A DNA stretch of 64,000 bases from Monodelphis domestica (lineage: Eukaryota; Chordata; Mammalia; Didelphimorphia; Didelphidae). The notes under the pieces are model-generated. The model did not search any database. It saw only the letters and a list, made by a program, of their open reading frames with translations, and was not told where the DNA came from. The position numbers were made by a program, and so were the translations under genes. This document shows, piece by piece, positions 33,685 through 46,349 of the stretch. The DNA lies in NCBI RefSeq assembly GCF_027887165.1, contig NC_077235.1, forward strand, positions 19,088,808 to 19,152,807. Direction: 5' to 3'. Positions within the stretch are counted from its first letter, which is position 1. Each line of letters starts with the position of its first letter.

Positions 33685-33930
33685 GTCAGTCAGCAAGCAT
33701 ATAGTAGGCACCTTCAGTGCCAATCACTGAGCTAGTCTCTTCAGACACAAAGTCTCATATATTCTCTGCCTCTTTATTGAGAGAAACTACATATGCATGG
33801 GAATTAGGAGCTGAAAAGAATTAGGAATGGCCTCTTATAAAATCTGTGGCTTAATCTATACTTTGAAGGAATCTTTGGGGTCAAAGTGAAAAGAGAAGAG
33901 TTCATTACAGTCATTGAGGGCTACCTTTCG
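33685..33930 (+). mobile_element. CORE-SINE nested in the CR1/L3 relic
   Basis: 'tgtgtcagtcagcaagcata' and 'taggcaccttcagtgccaat' form the head, and 'ctatactttgaaggaatctt' with 'gtgaaaagagaagagttc' the tail, of the same SINE family as at 24,405. CR1/L3 sequence resumes right after it. Confidence 0.6.
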
Positions 33931-34513
33931 TAACTTCTTCTCCAGGTTGAACATGTCTAGTTTGTTCCATCAGTCCTCCTATGGCATGAATTTGAGTTCC
34001 TTCATCATCCAAGTCCCTCTCCAATGGACACTCTTCATTTAGCTTCTCACTGATTTGGTCCAGTGTTTTAGCCTGGTTAGATATTTTGGAATTCTGGTTC
34101 TGTCATCCATTTTGTTACCTATCCCTCCCAGACAGTGCCATTCACAAATTTTACGAGTATATATTGCATGCCCATGCCAGATTCAATGATAACAATATTA
34201 AATCTCCTGAGGGGGTGAGCCTAGACCCCAGGTGCATTACACTGGAGACCTACTTTTAAACTAAAGCCTTTGGGCCCATCTATTTTATCAATTCAAATCC
34301 AAATAACTAAGCTACTAGTTCACGTTTTTTCTATGATAATAGCAAGGAAAAAATATTTTGCTAAAATATTATTGTGTTCTATTTCATTCTCATGATCTAC
34401 TAGCTTAGTAGCAATATCATCAAAGGAATTAAAATTAATCTGGTATGACCTCTTTATGAGCAAGCTAAGGTAGCTCAATGTGAGTTCTTTTCCAGATGTT
34501 CCATAGCCCCCTT

Positions 34514-34855
34514 TTAGTAGTATGTTTGAGAATTTGCCCTAGAATAGAAGTGAAACCCTTGCTTTGCTGATTCCCTTCCCTTCTCTTTTCTTTGGAAAAT
34601 GTGGACATTATCTTTTATCTCTAATCCTGCACTATTCCTTCTGTTTCCCATGACCCTTAGAGGTCCCTTAAAGCAGCTCAGCATTTCAATCTTCCAGTTC
34701 TCTTTGGGCCCTGTGATATGCTTTGGGTCGAGAAGCTTGGACTTATGAAAATATGCTAGGTATTCCCTCACTATCACCCTACTTATATTGGATATCAAGT
34801 CTCTTGACTCTGTCCCTTCCAGTCCTGAGATATTTCCTCCAGCATAGAAAACCAA
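34514..34855 (-). pseudogene. CR1/L3 reverse-transcriptase fragment
   Basis: A 113-codon minus frame lies in the coding strand of the CR1/L3 relic. Residues IVREYLAYFHKSK and later NVHIFQRKEKG align with the start of CR1-clade reverse transcriptase, where families read roughly 'REYL ... W..A.V.PIFKKG'. The catalytic FADD-type motif lies further on and is not in this frame. The uninterrupted length in so old a relic is probably chance. Confidence 0.55.
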
Positions 34856-34870
34856 AGTAAACTTTATCTG

Positions 34871-35839
34871 CAGCAGTTCTACTTTCTTTTGATCCTGATC
34901 ATTTTTTATTCACCTAACCCCCCTTAACAAAGATTCCTTCTTTGATTTTGTTTTGACTTCATTTCCTATCCAATATGGTGACAGTATCATAGTTTAGAAA
35001 AGGAAAACAGTTTGTTTTTCTTTGTTTTGTATTTTTTTTACTTCCAAGATGGAATAGTTTACTAAGGACCCATTTCATAACTAAGGTGAAACTGCAGGAG
35101 ATTTGCCTATGATATCAGTCTTAGGAGCTGTGTTTTCTTTCTCTGGTGGTCTCTAGACTACTCTCCCAATCTCTGTGGCTGTGGCTTCACATCATTCTAG
35201 AGTTCTGAGACATGTGCTAGGACATTGAGTGCAAGACAGCTGAAGAAGGAGAAAAAGGGATGATATTATCCCTTTACTCCCTTTCTTGCAGCAACCACTG
35301 TATCCCACCCCCCCCCAACTCTTTTTGACAGCAGTGAAAAAAAATAGTTAGGTGTATGCCAAAGAATATGGCAGAGCAATCTGATGACCAGTGGCTATAG
35401 AAAGAATTTCATTGTGCTGATCAGGAAGTAGAGATGGCAAAAGGGAGCTATGAAAGAAGCAAGACTGACATTCTGAATCAAATCTTAATGTATTATAAAA
35501 ATAAAGAATACATTTATGAGCCTGTGAATAGGATTTACTAGTTGAAACAATGAGTGAAATGATACTTTGATGAAGCATTATTTTAAGTTTCTCAGACATC
35601 CTATAAGACATGTGAGATGAAAGAAACAGGGTATACTATTACATTCATACCATAAGGGGAAATGACACCCATAGAAAGAGGTAACTCATTTGGACTATGT
35701 TTGCCAGACAACCAGTACTGTGATCATGGGTAAGTTGTCTGGCTTCTCAATGCCTCTACAACATAAGTTTCAGATAGACTCAGAGTTCAAGTGGGATTTG
35801 CGGTTACAGTTGGAATCAGAGTTGGAGACAGAGGCAGAC
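34871..35839. other. No recognised feature
   Basis: Unassigned sequence, possibly including more decayed CR1/L3 at its left end. A run of C occurs near 35,310. Confidence 0.4.
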
Positions 35840-35924
35840 ATGGAATTATTAGTCACTTACCTGTGTCAGAGGAGGGAGTTCCCCCATATGAGTAGAATGG
35901 CAGGCCCAGACCAAACAAAACATT
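35840..35924. mobile_element. Possible SINE tail
   Basis: 'cagaggagggagttccccca' and 'gagtagaatggcaggcccag' resemble the 3' module of a tRNA-derived marsupial SINE ending before the L1. Short and uncertain. Confidence 0.3.
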
Positions 35925-38455
35925 AAAGAAAAATGAATAAAAATATAGACTACTAATCTGAAATAAAACTGTAAATAAACGAATATGAAAGATTATGCTT
36001 TGTTCTACCTCTGATGCCAACAGTTCTTTCTCTGGAGGTGGATAGTATTCTTTGTCATAAGTCCTTTGGAATTGTCCTGGATTATTGTATTGCTGAGAGT
36101 AGTTAAGTCTTTCACAGTTAATCATCATACAATATTATTGTTATCATGTACTATGTTCTCTTGTTTTTGATTATTTCATTCTGCATCAGTTCATGCAGAT
36201 TTTTCAAGCTTTTTCTAAAACCATCTTGCTTATCATTTCTTATAGCACAATAGTATTCCATTACCAACATATACCACAGTTTGTCCAGCCATTCCCTAGT
36301 TGATGGACATCAACTCAATTTCCAATTTTTGGCCACCACAAAAAGAGCTGCTATCGATGTTTTTTGTACAAATACATCCTTTTCCCATTTTTATGACCTC
36401 TTTGCAATACAGACCCAGGAATGTTGTTACAGAATCAAAGGGTATGCACAGTTTGATAAGCCCTTTGGGTATAGTTCTAAATTGCCCTTCAGAATGGTTA
36501 GATCAGTTCACAAATTCACCAAAATCCCAATTTTGCCATACCCCTTTCAACATTTCTCTTTCTTTTACTGTCATGTTGGCAATCTGATAGGTATGATTTA
36601 GGTGGTAGCTCAGTGTATTTTTAATTTGCATTCATCTGATCAAGAGTGATCTAGAACATTTTTTTCATATGATTATTCATAGCTTTGAGTTCTTCATCTG
36701 AAAACTGCTTATTCATATCCTTGGACCATTTAATGGATTGTATTCTTATAAATTTGACATAGTTCTTTATGTATTTGAGAATGAGATCATTATTAGAAAA
36801 GTTTGTTTAAAATTTTTTCCCAGTTTCATGTTTGTCTTGGTTTTATTAGTGTTGTTTGTACAAAAGCTTTTTAATTTAATATAATCAAAATTATTCAATT
36901 TATATCGTATACTTCTTTTTGTCTCATGTTTGGTCATAAATTCTTCCCTTCACAAGTCTACCTGTAAATATTCTACATTCCCCTAATTTAGTTATGGTAT
37001 TATACTTTATGTCTAAATCATATATCCATTTTGAACTTATCTTGGCATAAGCTGTGAGATACTGGTCTATACCTTGTTTCTGCCATACTGTTTTCTAGCT
37101 TTCCCAGCAGTTTTTGTAAAAACAGTAAGTTCTTATTTCAAAAGCTGGAGTTTTTGTATTTATCAAATACTAGTTTGCTAATTTCATTTCCCCCTGTGTA
37201 TTGTGTATCTAATCTATTCCATTGATCCACTATTCTATTTCTTAGCCAATAGCAGACTGTTTTGATGATTATTACTTTAAAGTATAGTCTGAGATCTGGT
37301 ACTGCTGTGCCATCTTCCTTTAGAATTGTTTCCATTAAGTCCCTTGAGATTCTTATCCTTTTGTTCTTTCAGATGAATTTTGTTATTATTTTTCTAGTTC
37401 TATAAAATAATTTTTGGTAGTTTTATACATATGGCACTGAATATATAAATTAATTTAGGCAGAATTATCATTTTTATTAGTTCAGCCAACCCATAAGCAA
37501 TTAATGTTTTTCCATTTGTTTATATCTGACTTGTGTGAAAAGTGCTTTCTATTTGTCTTCATATAATTTCTGTGTTTGTCCTAGCAAATAGGTTCAAATG
37601 TATTTTATATTGTCTGGAGTTATTTTAAATGGAATTTCTCTTTCTGTCTCTTGCTACTGAACATTGATGATAATATATAGAAAAGCTGATGATTTATGTG
37701 AGTTTGTGTTCTGCAACTTTGTTAAAGTTATGAATTATTTCAACTAGCTTTATAGTTGATTCTCTAGGATTCCTTAAGTAACCCCTCAGATCATCTGCAA
37801 AGAATGATAGTTTAGTTTCCTCATTGCCTACTTTAATTCCTTCAATTTCTTTTTCTTCTCTAATTGCCACAGCTAGCATTCTAGTACAATATCAAAAAAT
37901 AATGGCAATAATGGACATCCTTGATTCTCCCCTGATCTTACTGAGGTGTCTAAGTCAACACTATTGCAGATAATACTTGCTGGTGGTTTTTGGTAGATAC
38001 TATATATCATTTTAAGGAAAGTCCCATTTATTCGTATATTTTCTAGTATTTTTAATAGAAACGAGGATTGTATTTTGTCTAGTGCTTTTTCTGAATCTAC
38101 AGAGATAATCTTGTGATTTTTGTTATTGATATGGTCATTTATGCTGATAATTTTCGTAATATTAAGTTAGCCTTGCATTTCTGGTATAAATTCCACCTCC
38201 TAATAGTGAATGATCCTTGTGATATATTGCTCTATAGTGCTGTTGCTAGTATTTTATTGAAAATTTTTGCATTTATATTCATTAATTAAATTGGTCCATT
38301 ATTTTCTTTCTCTGTTTTTACTCTTCCTGACTTAGGTAAGAGTAACATATTTGTGTAATAAAAAGAATTTCATAGGATTCCTTCTCTGCCTATTTTCCAA
38401 AATAGTTTATATAGTATTAGTATTACTTGTTCTTTAAATATTTGATATTCAGTTT
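35925..38455 (-). mobile_element. L1 LINE (host copy of the L1 nest)
   Basis: It begins with an A-rich plus-strand end ('aaagaaaaatgaataaaaat') and the 3' UTR ('gccaacagttctttctctgg'). Antisense ORF2 follows, through the C-terminus and reverse transcriptase ('agatcatctgcaaagaatga' is the FADD region), to 'gttctttaaatatttgatat'. It is cut there by the tail of a second L1. ORF2 carries many stops; the longest minus frames are 60-65 codons. Confidence 0.88.
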
Positions 38456-38765
38456 ATTTTATTATTTTTTCCAATAACACATTTACACATAAGCTTTACA
38501 AAGTTACATGATTCACGTTGTCTACTTCTCCTCTTCCCTCCCCACTCCAGGAGTTGACAAGCAATTCAACTGGGTTATACCTGTATTATCACTCAAAACA
38601 TATATCCACATTATTCATTTAAACAAAACCCCAAATCATATACCCCCCAAAAGTAATAAATCATATTTTGATCTGCATTTCTACTCCAAACGTTCTTTCT
38701 CTAGAGGTAGATAGCATTCCTTTGCAAAAAGTCCCTCAGAATTGTCTTTAATCATTGTTTGACTG

Positions 38766-41700
38766 TTAGTAGCAAAGTCTATCACATTTGATCATTCCCA
38801 CAATATTTTAGTTACTGTATATAATCTTTTGCTGATTTTCATTTCACTCTGCATCAGTTCATGTAGGTCTTTTCAGTTCTTCCTGAAATTATCCTGTTCA
38901 TCATTCTTTATAATACAATAATATTCCATCACCATAATATGCCATGTTTTGTTCATCAGTTCCCCAATTGAGGGACATCCCTTTAGTTTCCAATTCTTTG
39001 CCACCACAAAAAAAAATGCAGCTATAAATATTTTTATAAAAACAGGTCTTTTCCTATTTTTTTAATCTCTTTAGGATATAGACCCAGTAGTGTTATTGCT
39101 GGGTCAAAAGGGGTATTGCTGGGTCATAATTCCAAATTGCCTTCCAAAATGGTTGGATCAATTCACAAATCCACCAGAAATGCATTAGTGTTCCAATTTT
39201 GCCACACCCCCTCCAATATTTATTATTTTCCTTTACTATCATGTTGGCCAATCTGCTAGGTGTAAGATATAACTTTAGTGTTGTTTTAATTTGCATTTCT
39301 CTAATCAAGAAATATTTCGACACTTTTTCATATGATTATTGATAACTTTGATTTCTTTATCTGAAAACTAACTATTCATATCCTTTGACCATTCATCAAT
39401 TGAGAAATGACTCGGATTCTTATAAATTTGACATCGGTCTTTAGTTGAAAATAGATCTTTATCAGATAAATTTCTTATAAAATGTTTTCAAGTTTGTTGC
39501 TTCCCTTTTAATCTTGGTTATATTTGTTGTGTTTGAACAACACCTTTTTAATTTAATATAATCAAAATTATACCTTTTGCAGCTTGTAATGTTCTCTATC
39601 TCTTCTTTGTTCTTAAATTCTAACTTTCTCCATAGACCTGCCAAGAAAACTATTCTACATTCTGCTAGTTTACTCATAATATCACTTTTATGTTTAAATC
39701 ATATAACCATTTTGATCTTATCTTAGTATATGTAGGGTATGAGATATTGTTCTAAGTCCAATTTTTGCTATACTTTATTCCAGTTTTCTAAGCAGTTTTG
39801 TCACATAGTGAATTCTTATCCCAAAAGCTGGGATCTTTGGGTATATCACATGCTAGATTGCTGAGGTCATTTACCCCTTGTCTATTCCATTGATCCACAC
39901 TTCTATTTCTTAGTCAGTACCAGATTTTTTTGATGATTACTGCTTTATAATACAGTTTAAGATGTGGTACTGCTAAGCTACCATTCACATTTTTTTCATT
40001 AGTTTGCTTGAAATTCTTAAACTTTAGTTTTCCATATGAATTTGGTTATATTTTTTCTATTTTTGTAAAATATTTTTTGGTAGTTTGATTGGTATGGCTC
40101 TGAACAAGTTAGTTAATTTACATATGATTGTCATTTTATTGTATTAAGTCAGCCTAATTATGAACAATTAATGTTTTTTCTAATTGTTTAAATCTAATTT
40201 TATTTGTACAAAAAGTGTTTTTAATTGTGTTCATGTAATTACTGCATTTGTCTTGACAAATACATTTCCAGATATTTTATATTGTCTAGAGTGATTTTAA
40301 ATGGAGTTTTGCTTTATAACTCTTGCTGCTGAGTTTTCTTGGAAATATATAGAAATGCTGATGATTTATGTGGGTTTATTTTATATCATGAATCTTTGCT
40401 AAAGATATTAATTATTTTAACTAGCTTTTTAGTTGATTTTCTAGGATTCTCCAAGTATACCATCATATCAACTGCAAAGAATGATAGTTTAGTTTCCTCA
40501 TTGCCTGCTTTAAATACATCCATTTCTTTTTCTTCTCTAATTGCTACTTTTAGCATTTCTAATAAAATATTAAATAATAGTGGTGATAATGGGCATCCTT
40601 GCTTTACCCTTGATCTTATTTGGAAGACTTCTAACTTATCCCCATTGAAAATGATACTTGCTGATGGTTTTAAATAGATACTATTTGTTATTTTAAGGAA
40701 AGGCCTTTTTATTCCTATGATTTCCAGTGTTTTTAATAGGAATAGGTGTGGTATTTTGTCAGAGACTTTTTCTGTATATATTCAGATGATCATGTGATTT
40801 CTGTTAGCTCAGTTATTGATATGGTCAATTATATGGATAGTTTTCCTTATATTAAAGTATCCTTGAATTCCTGATATAAATCCCACCTCACCATAGTGAA
40901 TAATCCTTGTCATGTATTTTGTAGTCTCTTTCGTAGTATTTTATTATCTATTTTCATTAAGGAGATTAGTCTATAGTTTTCCTTCTCTGGTTTTGGTCTT
41001 CCTTGCTTAGGTATGAGTACCATATTTGTGTCATAACAATTTGTAGGACTTCATCTTTTCTTATTTTGCCACATAGTTTATATAATTTGGGGATTCATTG
41101 TTCTTTAAATGTTTGATAGAATTCACTTGAGAATCCATCTCACACTAAGGATTTTTTCTTGGGGAGGTCATTGATGGCTTGTTCAATTTCTTTTTTCTAA
41201 GATGGTATTAAGTATTCTCTTTCCTCCAGGAAATAGGCAATTTTTATTTTTTTAAAATATTCATCCATTTCACCTAGATTGTACAATTTATTGTCAGATA
41301 ATTGAGTTAAAATATCTCCTAACAATTGCCTTAATTTCCTTTTCATTAGAGGTGAAATCACCCTTTTCATTTTTGATACTGGTAATTTGATTCTCTTCTT
41401 TCCCTTTTCAAAATCAAATTAATCAATACTCTATTTTTTTCATAGAACCAACTCCTACTCTTATTTATTAGTTCAATGGGTCATTTACTTTTAGTTTTAT
41501 TTATTTCTCTTTTGATTTTTATGATTTCCAATTTAGTTATTAAATGGGGGTTTTAATTTTTCTTTTTCTGTTTTTTTTATTGCATGCCCAATTTGTTGAT
41601 CTGCTTTTTCTCTATTTTTATTAATATAAGCACTCAAGGATACAAATTTCCCCCTGAGTATTGCTTTGGCTATATCCCATAAATTTTGATGGGATATCTC

Positions 41701-42606
41701 CTCATTGTTATTCTCTTCAGTGAAATCAGTGATTATTTCTATGATTTGTTCTTTTACCCAACAGTTTTGAAGAATTAGTTTATTTATTTTCTAATTAATT
41801 TTTAATTTCCCTCTCCATGAACCCTTAATGATTATAATTTTATTGCATTATATTCCAAAAAAAGGTGAATTTATTATTTCTGTGTTTCTACATTTGGTTG
41901 TATCGTTTTTATGCCCCAGGACATGGTCCATCTTTATATATGTACCATGAGCTGCTGAAGAGAAGGTATATTCCTTTTTATCCCTATTTAATTTCCCACA
42001 GATATCTATTAACTCAAACTTTTCTAAAATTTCATTTACTTCCCTTAGTTCTTTCCTATTTATTTTTTGGTTAGATTTATCTAGTTTTGATAGGAAAAGG
42101 TTGAGGTCTCCAACTAAGATAGTTTTACTATCTGTTTCCTCCTTAATTTCCTTTAGTTTCTTCTTTAAAAACCTGGATGCTGCACTATTTGGGGCATATT
42201 AGTTGAATATTTCTTCATTGTCTATACTGCCTTTTATAAAGATGTAATTATCTTCCTTTTCTCTTTTAATCAGATCCATTTTTGCTTTAGCTTTTTCTGA
42301 GATCACGATTGCTACTCCTGCCTTCTTTATCTCAGTTGAAGCCCAATCGATTCTGCTCCAGCCTCTTACCTTTATTCTGTATGTGTCTACCTGCCTCAAA
42401 TGTGTTTCTTGTAAACAACATATGGTAGGATTGTGGTTTTTAATCCACTCTACTATCTGTTTCCATTTTATGGGTGAATTTATTTCATTTACATTCACAG
42501 TTATGATTACCATCTGTGTATTCCCCTCCATCTTGATTTCCTCTTTTAATCTTGTCCTTTCTCTTTTCACTCTCTCCCTCCACACCAGTATTTTGATTTT
42601 AATCAC
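38766..42606 (-). pseudogene. L1 ORF2 (endonuclease-reverse transcriptase), dead
   Basis: The frame remnant spans about 3.84 kb, equal to the usual ~1,275 codons of L1 ORF2. From the N-terminus: endonuclease (minus frame 42,199-42,606, with TVNVN holding the first catalytic Asn and CLQETH the catalytic Glu, then VRGWSRIDWAS and KAGVAIVIS), a linker near 41,500, reverse transcriptase around 40,300-41,100, and the C-terminal domain (39,093-39,323, with IREMQIKTTLKLYLTPSR and CWRGCGKIGTLMHFWW). The stop is at about 38,766. Many frameshifts and stops separate these parts. A short tandem copy of 'gtattgctgggtca' lies at 39,093-39,126. Confidence 0.85.
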
Positions 42607-43194
42607 TCCCTTATTCCCCCTCCCTTATATTACTACCCACCATACCCTTTCTTATTCCCCTCCTCCTTATCTATAGGGTCTTCTATTCAACCCACCCCAA
42701 AACATCTCCCTCTCTTATATTAGTCCCTTCCCTGCCACCTCATTACTTATTTCTTTCCTAATTCTATATAGAATAAGAAAGGATTCTATAAGCAATGAAT
42801 CTGGCTGTTCCTCCCTCTCTGAGACAATTATAATGAGAGTTACATTTAAGTGTTACCCAGCATGACCCTCATCTTCCCTTCTCCTCTAATAATTCTCCTC
42901 TCATGCCTCTTTATGTGATATAATTTACCCCATTTTATTTCTCTCTTCCTTTTTATCTTAGTTTAATCCTCTCCATAACCCCAATATTTTTTACATATCA
43001 TCCTAAACAGTTTACTACCATACCATCTGTCTATGTATACTTCTAACTATTATGATAATGATAGCAATTTTAAAGAACTACAGATATCATCTTTCAATAT
43101 AAAAATATAAACATTTTTACTTTATTGACTTACTTGATTTTTTCCTCTTATTTACCTTTTTATCCTCTTAAATTTTCTATTTGGACATCAAATT

Positions 43195-44215
43195 TTCTTT
43201 TATGTCTGGTCTTTTCTTCAGGAATGCTCAGAAATCTTCTGTTCTATTAAATGACTATACTTTCTCCAAAAGAATATACTCAGTCCTAATGGGTAGGTGA
43301 TTCTTGGTTGTAAACCCAGTTCCCATGCTTTTCAGAATATCATATTCTAAAGCTTTCAGTTCCTTCAATGTTGAAGCTAGCAGATCCTATGTATTCCTGA
43401 CTGGAGCTCCTTGATATTTAAATTGTTTCTTTCTGACTGATTGCAGTATTTTTTCCTTTGCCTGAGAGCTCTTGAACTTAGCCTATAACACTGTTGAGAG
43501 TTGTCATTTAGGGGTTTATAGCAGGAGACAATTTCTGGATTCTTTCAATTTCTATTTTACTCTCTTGTTCAAGACTATCAGGGCAGATATCTTGTAATAT
43601 AATGCCTAGGGTTTTTTTAATGTAACTTCAAGGTATTTCAGTAATTCTTAAATTGTCTCTGCAAGGTCTATTTTCCAAGTCAGTTGCTTTTTTATGAGAT
43701 ATTTCATTTTTTTCTTCCTTTGATTTTGTTTTATTGTGTCTTGATGTCTTATGAAGACATTACCTTCTTTTTGCCTATTTCTAATTTTTAAAGAATGAAT
43801 TTTTTCCATGACTTTTTGATCTTTCTTTTTCATTCGGTCCATTCTACTTTTCATGAAACTCTTTTCTTCACTGTATATTTTTGCCTCCTTTCCCAGTAGA
43901 TCATTTCTTTTTCTTTTAAATAAACTCTTTTATTTATTGGATTTTTCTGCCTCTTTTTTTAATTGACCAATTTTGCTTTTTAAGCTATTTTCTTTTTGTA
44001 TTACCTTCATTTCTTTTTCCCATTTATCTTCCACCTCTCTTATTTGATTTTTGAGTTCTTCCAGAGCTTGAGATTAATTCCCATTTTTCTTTGATGTTTG
44101 GCACGTGTTTGCTTGTATCTCACTGTCCTTTATTGATTCTGAGCCTTGCATTTTGTCTCCATAAAAGTTTTCTAGTTAGGTGTTTCTTTTGCTGTCTATT
44201 CATTTTCCCAGTCAT
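43195..44215 (-). pseudogene. L1 ORF1 (RNA-binding chaperone), dead
   Basis: ORF1 makes the trimeric coiled-coil RNA-binding protein of L1. Translating the minus strand gives a basic start (MTGKMNRQQKKHLTRK), then charged heptad-rich sequence (a 68-codon frame at 43,648-43,854 with MKSRMDRMKKKDQKVMEKI and KQLTWKIDL), the RRM-like part, and a C-terminal domain in which KEKILQSVRKKQFKYQG and LLASTLKELKALEYDI remain legible. Stops and frameshifts interrupt it. Its boundaries are inferred from neighbouring ORF2 and 5' UTR. Confidence 0.7.
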
Positions 44216-44219
44216 TTTT

Positions 44220-44735
44220 TGCCTGTGTATGGTGAATTATGAAACCTACTGATTTTTTCTCCTCTGCTGATAACTTGACTTTCAGGACTCAGCAAGCTGA
44301 GCTATTTTGCCCTGGGGCTGGGGATTCACCCACAGTGCTGGCTTGAAAGGCCAACCACTATGCATTTCTGGGCCTTTCTACAGATTGGTATCAGGGCTTT
44401 GAAATTCAAGGGTTGGGTGTCAGGTGTGGGGTGATCTGTTATAGGTTTACATAGGGTCCTAGGATCCCAAAGTTCACTTATGCTCAGGTTCAAAACCTGA
44501 GGCATTGGGTGGGGAAGTAGTTAGCCAGCACTTCACTTCTCTGTGTGCAGTTTTACTTCTGGCTTCCACTATTCCAGTAAAAATCAACTCTCTCTGCTTA
44601 CCTTACATGTTTTCTGAAAGAGAGCCCCTTCGATCCATCTTGCTATTGGTGTTTGACTCCTGCAATTTTGAGGTGCTTTTTAAAGATTGGTTTGAAAGTA
44701 TTCTCTGAGCAGTTTCAGCTTTTACTGTTTCTAAG
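44220..44735 (-). promoter_or_regulatory. L1 5' UTR / internal promoter region
   Basis: GC-richer sequence upstream of ORF1, with 'gccctggggctggggattca' at the ORF1-proximal side. In active L1s this region carries the internal pol II promoter. No specific promoter element was identified, and the outer end is set by where older L1 sequence resumes. Confidence 0.5.
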
Positions 44736-45135
44736 TGGTTCCCTAATTAGATCTATTTTTGCTTTAGCTTTGTCTAAGATCATAATTGCTGCTCTTGCTT
44801 TTTTAAAATTTCAACTGATGGACAATAAATTCAGCTTTATCCCCTTACATTTACTCTCTGCCTCAAATATGTTTCTTATAATAGGATTCTGCTTTTTAAG
44901 TCACTTTGGTTACACTTCCATTTTATGGGTGAGTTCATCCCCTTCATATTCATAGATTTGATTTTAACTTTGTATTCCCTTCCATCTTATTCTCAGCTTT
45001 TGAACCCGCTCATTCTCCTTTCACTTTGCTCCTCCTCACAAGTGTTTTGCTTTTAATCTCCACCTCCTGCATCTCATCTCTTCTATTACCTTCCCCTTGT
45101 TTTATTCCTCTCCTGTTTCTCTATCAGGTAAAGTA
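44736..45135 (-). mobile_element. L1 LINE fragment (endonuclease part of an older copy)
   Basis: 'atctatttttgctttagctt', 'tgtctaagatcataattgct', 'tttatgggtgagttcatccc' and a pyrimidine-rich end are antisense L1 endonuclease and inter-ORF sequence. It duplicates sequence already present at 42,260-42,700, so it belongs to a different copy, perhaps the one that ends at 38,455. About 1.1 to 1.2 kb of ORF2 would then be missing between the two parts. Confidence 0.75.
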
Positions 45136-45768
45136 GGGTTCTATTCAAAGGGAGGAATTTTTAACAGGTAAAACTAACAACCCAGAATGTTCCTTTTCTT
45201 TGTTCCTCAGCATCCTTTATTAAGTCAAGAAAGTCCAGAGTTAAACTATAGAATTAAAGTTAGATTCAAAGATTTCTGAATTAAGATACTGGTTCTCAAA
45301 ATACTCAGAATCAATTCAAACACATTAATTTGGAAGTTCCTGTAAAAATAAGATTGTAATTCATCTACATATGCTTTTTCTTTGAAATTTTGTTCATGTT
45401 TTCCTGCAAGTTTGCCATAACAGGGTCATCATCATGCTGGAAGCCTTCCAAACCCTCTCTTGTCATTGTGAGAGTACTAAGAGAGGACTCTCTCCCCCTT
45501 GTAGCCCCCATTTTTGCTGTTAAATTAACCTGTCTTTTCTTCCTGTCACATACTTCCTTCTTTACATCTTTTACTCTTTGGGGTTCTTCCTTGGCTACAT
45601 GTTGAAACCTGTTCATATCCACCATGTGTGACTCTCCATTGCTCCATTGCTCTATGTATGATGCCCAATTTTACTTCAGTCAGTTGTATTTATATCTTTC
45701 TGCTTCTCTATTACCCTATGTCTTATACCCATTTTTGGTTCTTCATAAGTAGTTATGGGCTACACATG
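45136..45768. other. No recognised feature
   Basis: Unassigned. Overlapping 71-codon plus and 86-codon minus frames near 45,365-45,625 show no domain. Confidence 0.4.
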
Positions 45769-45831
45769 CATACATATACATACATATTTGTATACACACA
45801 TATACATACATATACACACACACACACACAT
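45769..45831. repeat. Imperfect (CATA)n/(CA)n microsatellite
   Basis: ACATATACATA units merging into a CA run. A 106-codon minus frame and a 74-codon plus frame run through it and owe part of their length to the repeat. Confidence 0.93.
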
Positions 45832-46349
45832 TTATTTGCCATTTTGCAATAGTAGTAGAAAATTAGTATTGAAAAGATGTGCTTTCGTTTCATGGGAAGC
45901 TTAGAATCATTAAAGAAGCTATGTAATTTCCTGAGAGCAATCTGGTCCAATCTCCTATTCTTCTTCAACTCTGGGCCCAACTCATTGTACATCTGTATTG
46001 TTTGTCCCACATGTACATACTTTTGGACATAATCTATAAGGTATTTGTCCAAATGAACTTTGGAATCTGGCAAAAGATGTACTCCTTCCTTCCTGTGCAG
46101 ATAAACAGGCCCTACTCCTTTGAGTGATTACAGATTTCTTCCAGGACGCTCTGCAATATCTTGGGGCTTGATACACTCACCACAATGTCATCTGCAGACT
46201 AGAGCATCTGCAGGACTCCCTGACAAAAGGAGACTGGCCCATTTCCTTGTCTCTTCTCTGGGGACAGGATTGGCCATTATAATTACTCAGAGTTTGGCTA
46301 GACGTAAAGCACAAAGTTCTTTTAGTTTTACGTTATCATAGCCATTTCA
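45832..46349. other. No recognised feature
   Basis: Unassigned sequence with slightly higher GC around 46,130-46,280. Confidence 0.4.

Larger units (their letters stand above)
33385..34870 (-). mobile_element. CR1/L3-clade LINE relic
   Basis: The plus strand starts with the antisense 3' end ('gttggaagagcccttggtcg', 'ccatctagtccagcttgtat', 'gcccattatactttttgaca') and proceeds into antisense ORF2 ('catgatctactagcttagta', 'aattaatctggtatgacctc', 'agaatttgccctagaataga'). It is interrupted at 33,685-33,930 by a SINE. This is an ancient amniote LINE, long inactive. Confidence 0.72.
38456..44735 (-). mobile_element. Near-full-length L1 LINE
   Basis: At about 6.3 kb this has the length and order of a complete L1, read on the minus strand: 5' UTR (44,220-44,735), ORF1 (43,195-44,215), pyrimidine-rich inter-ORF spacer (42,607-43,194), ORF2 (38,766-42,606), 3' UTR and T-rich tail (38,456-38,765). 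Both frames are disrupted, so it is dead. It sits against sequence of an older L1 on both sides. No convincing target duplication was found. Confidence 0.88.

Noticed and set aside
45628..46073. 74-codon plus and 106-codon minus frames
   Set aside because: Both run through a CATA/CA repeat and show Thr-His or Val-Cys runs derived from it.
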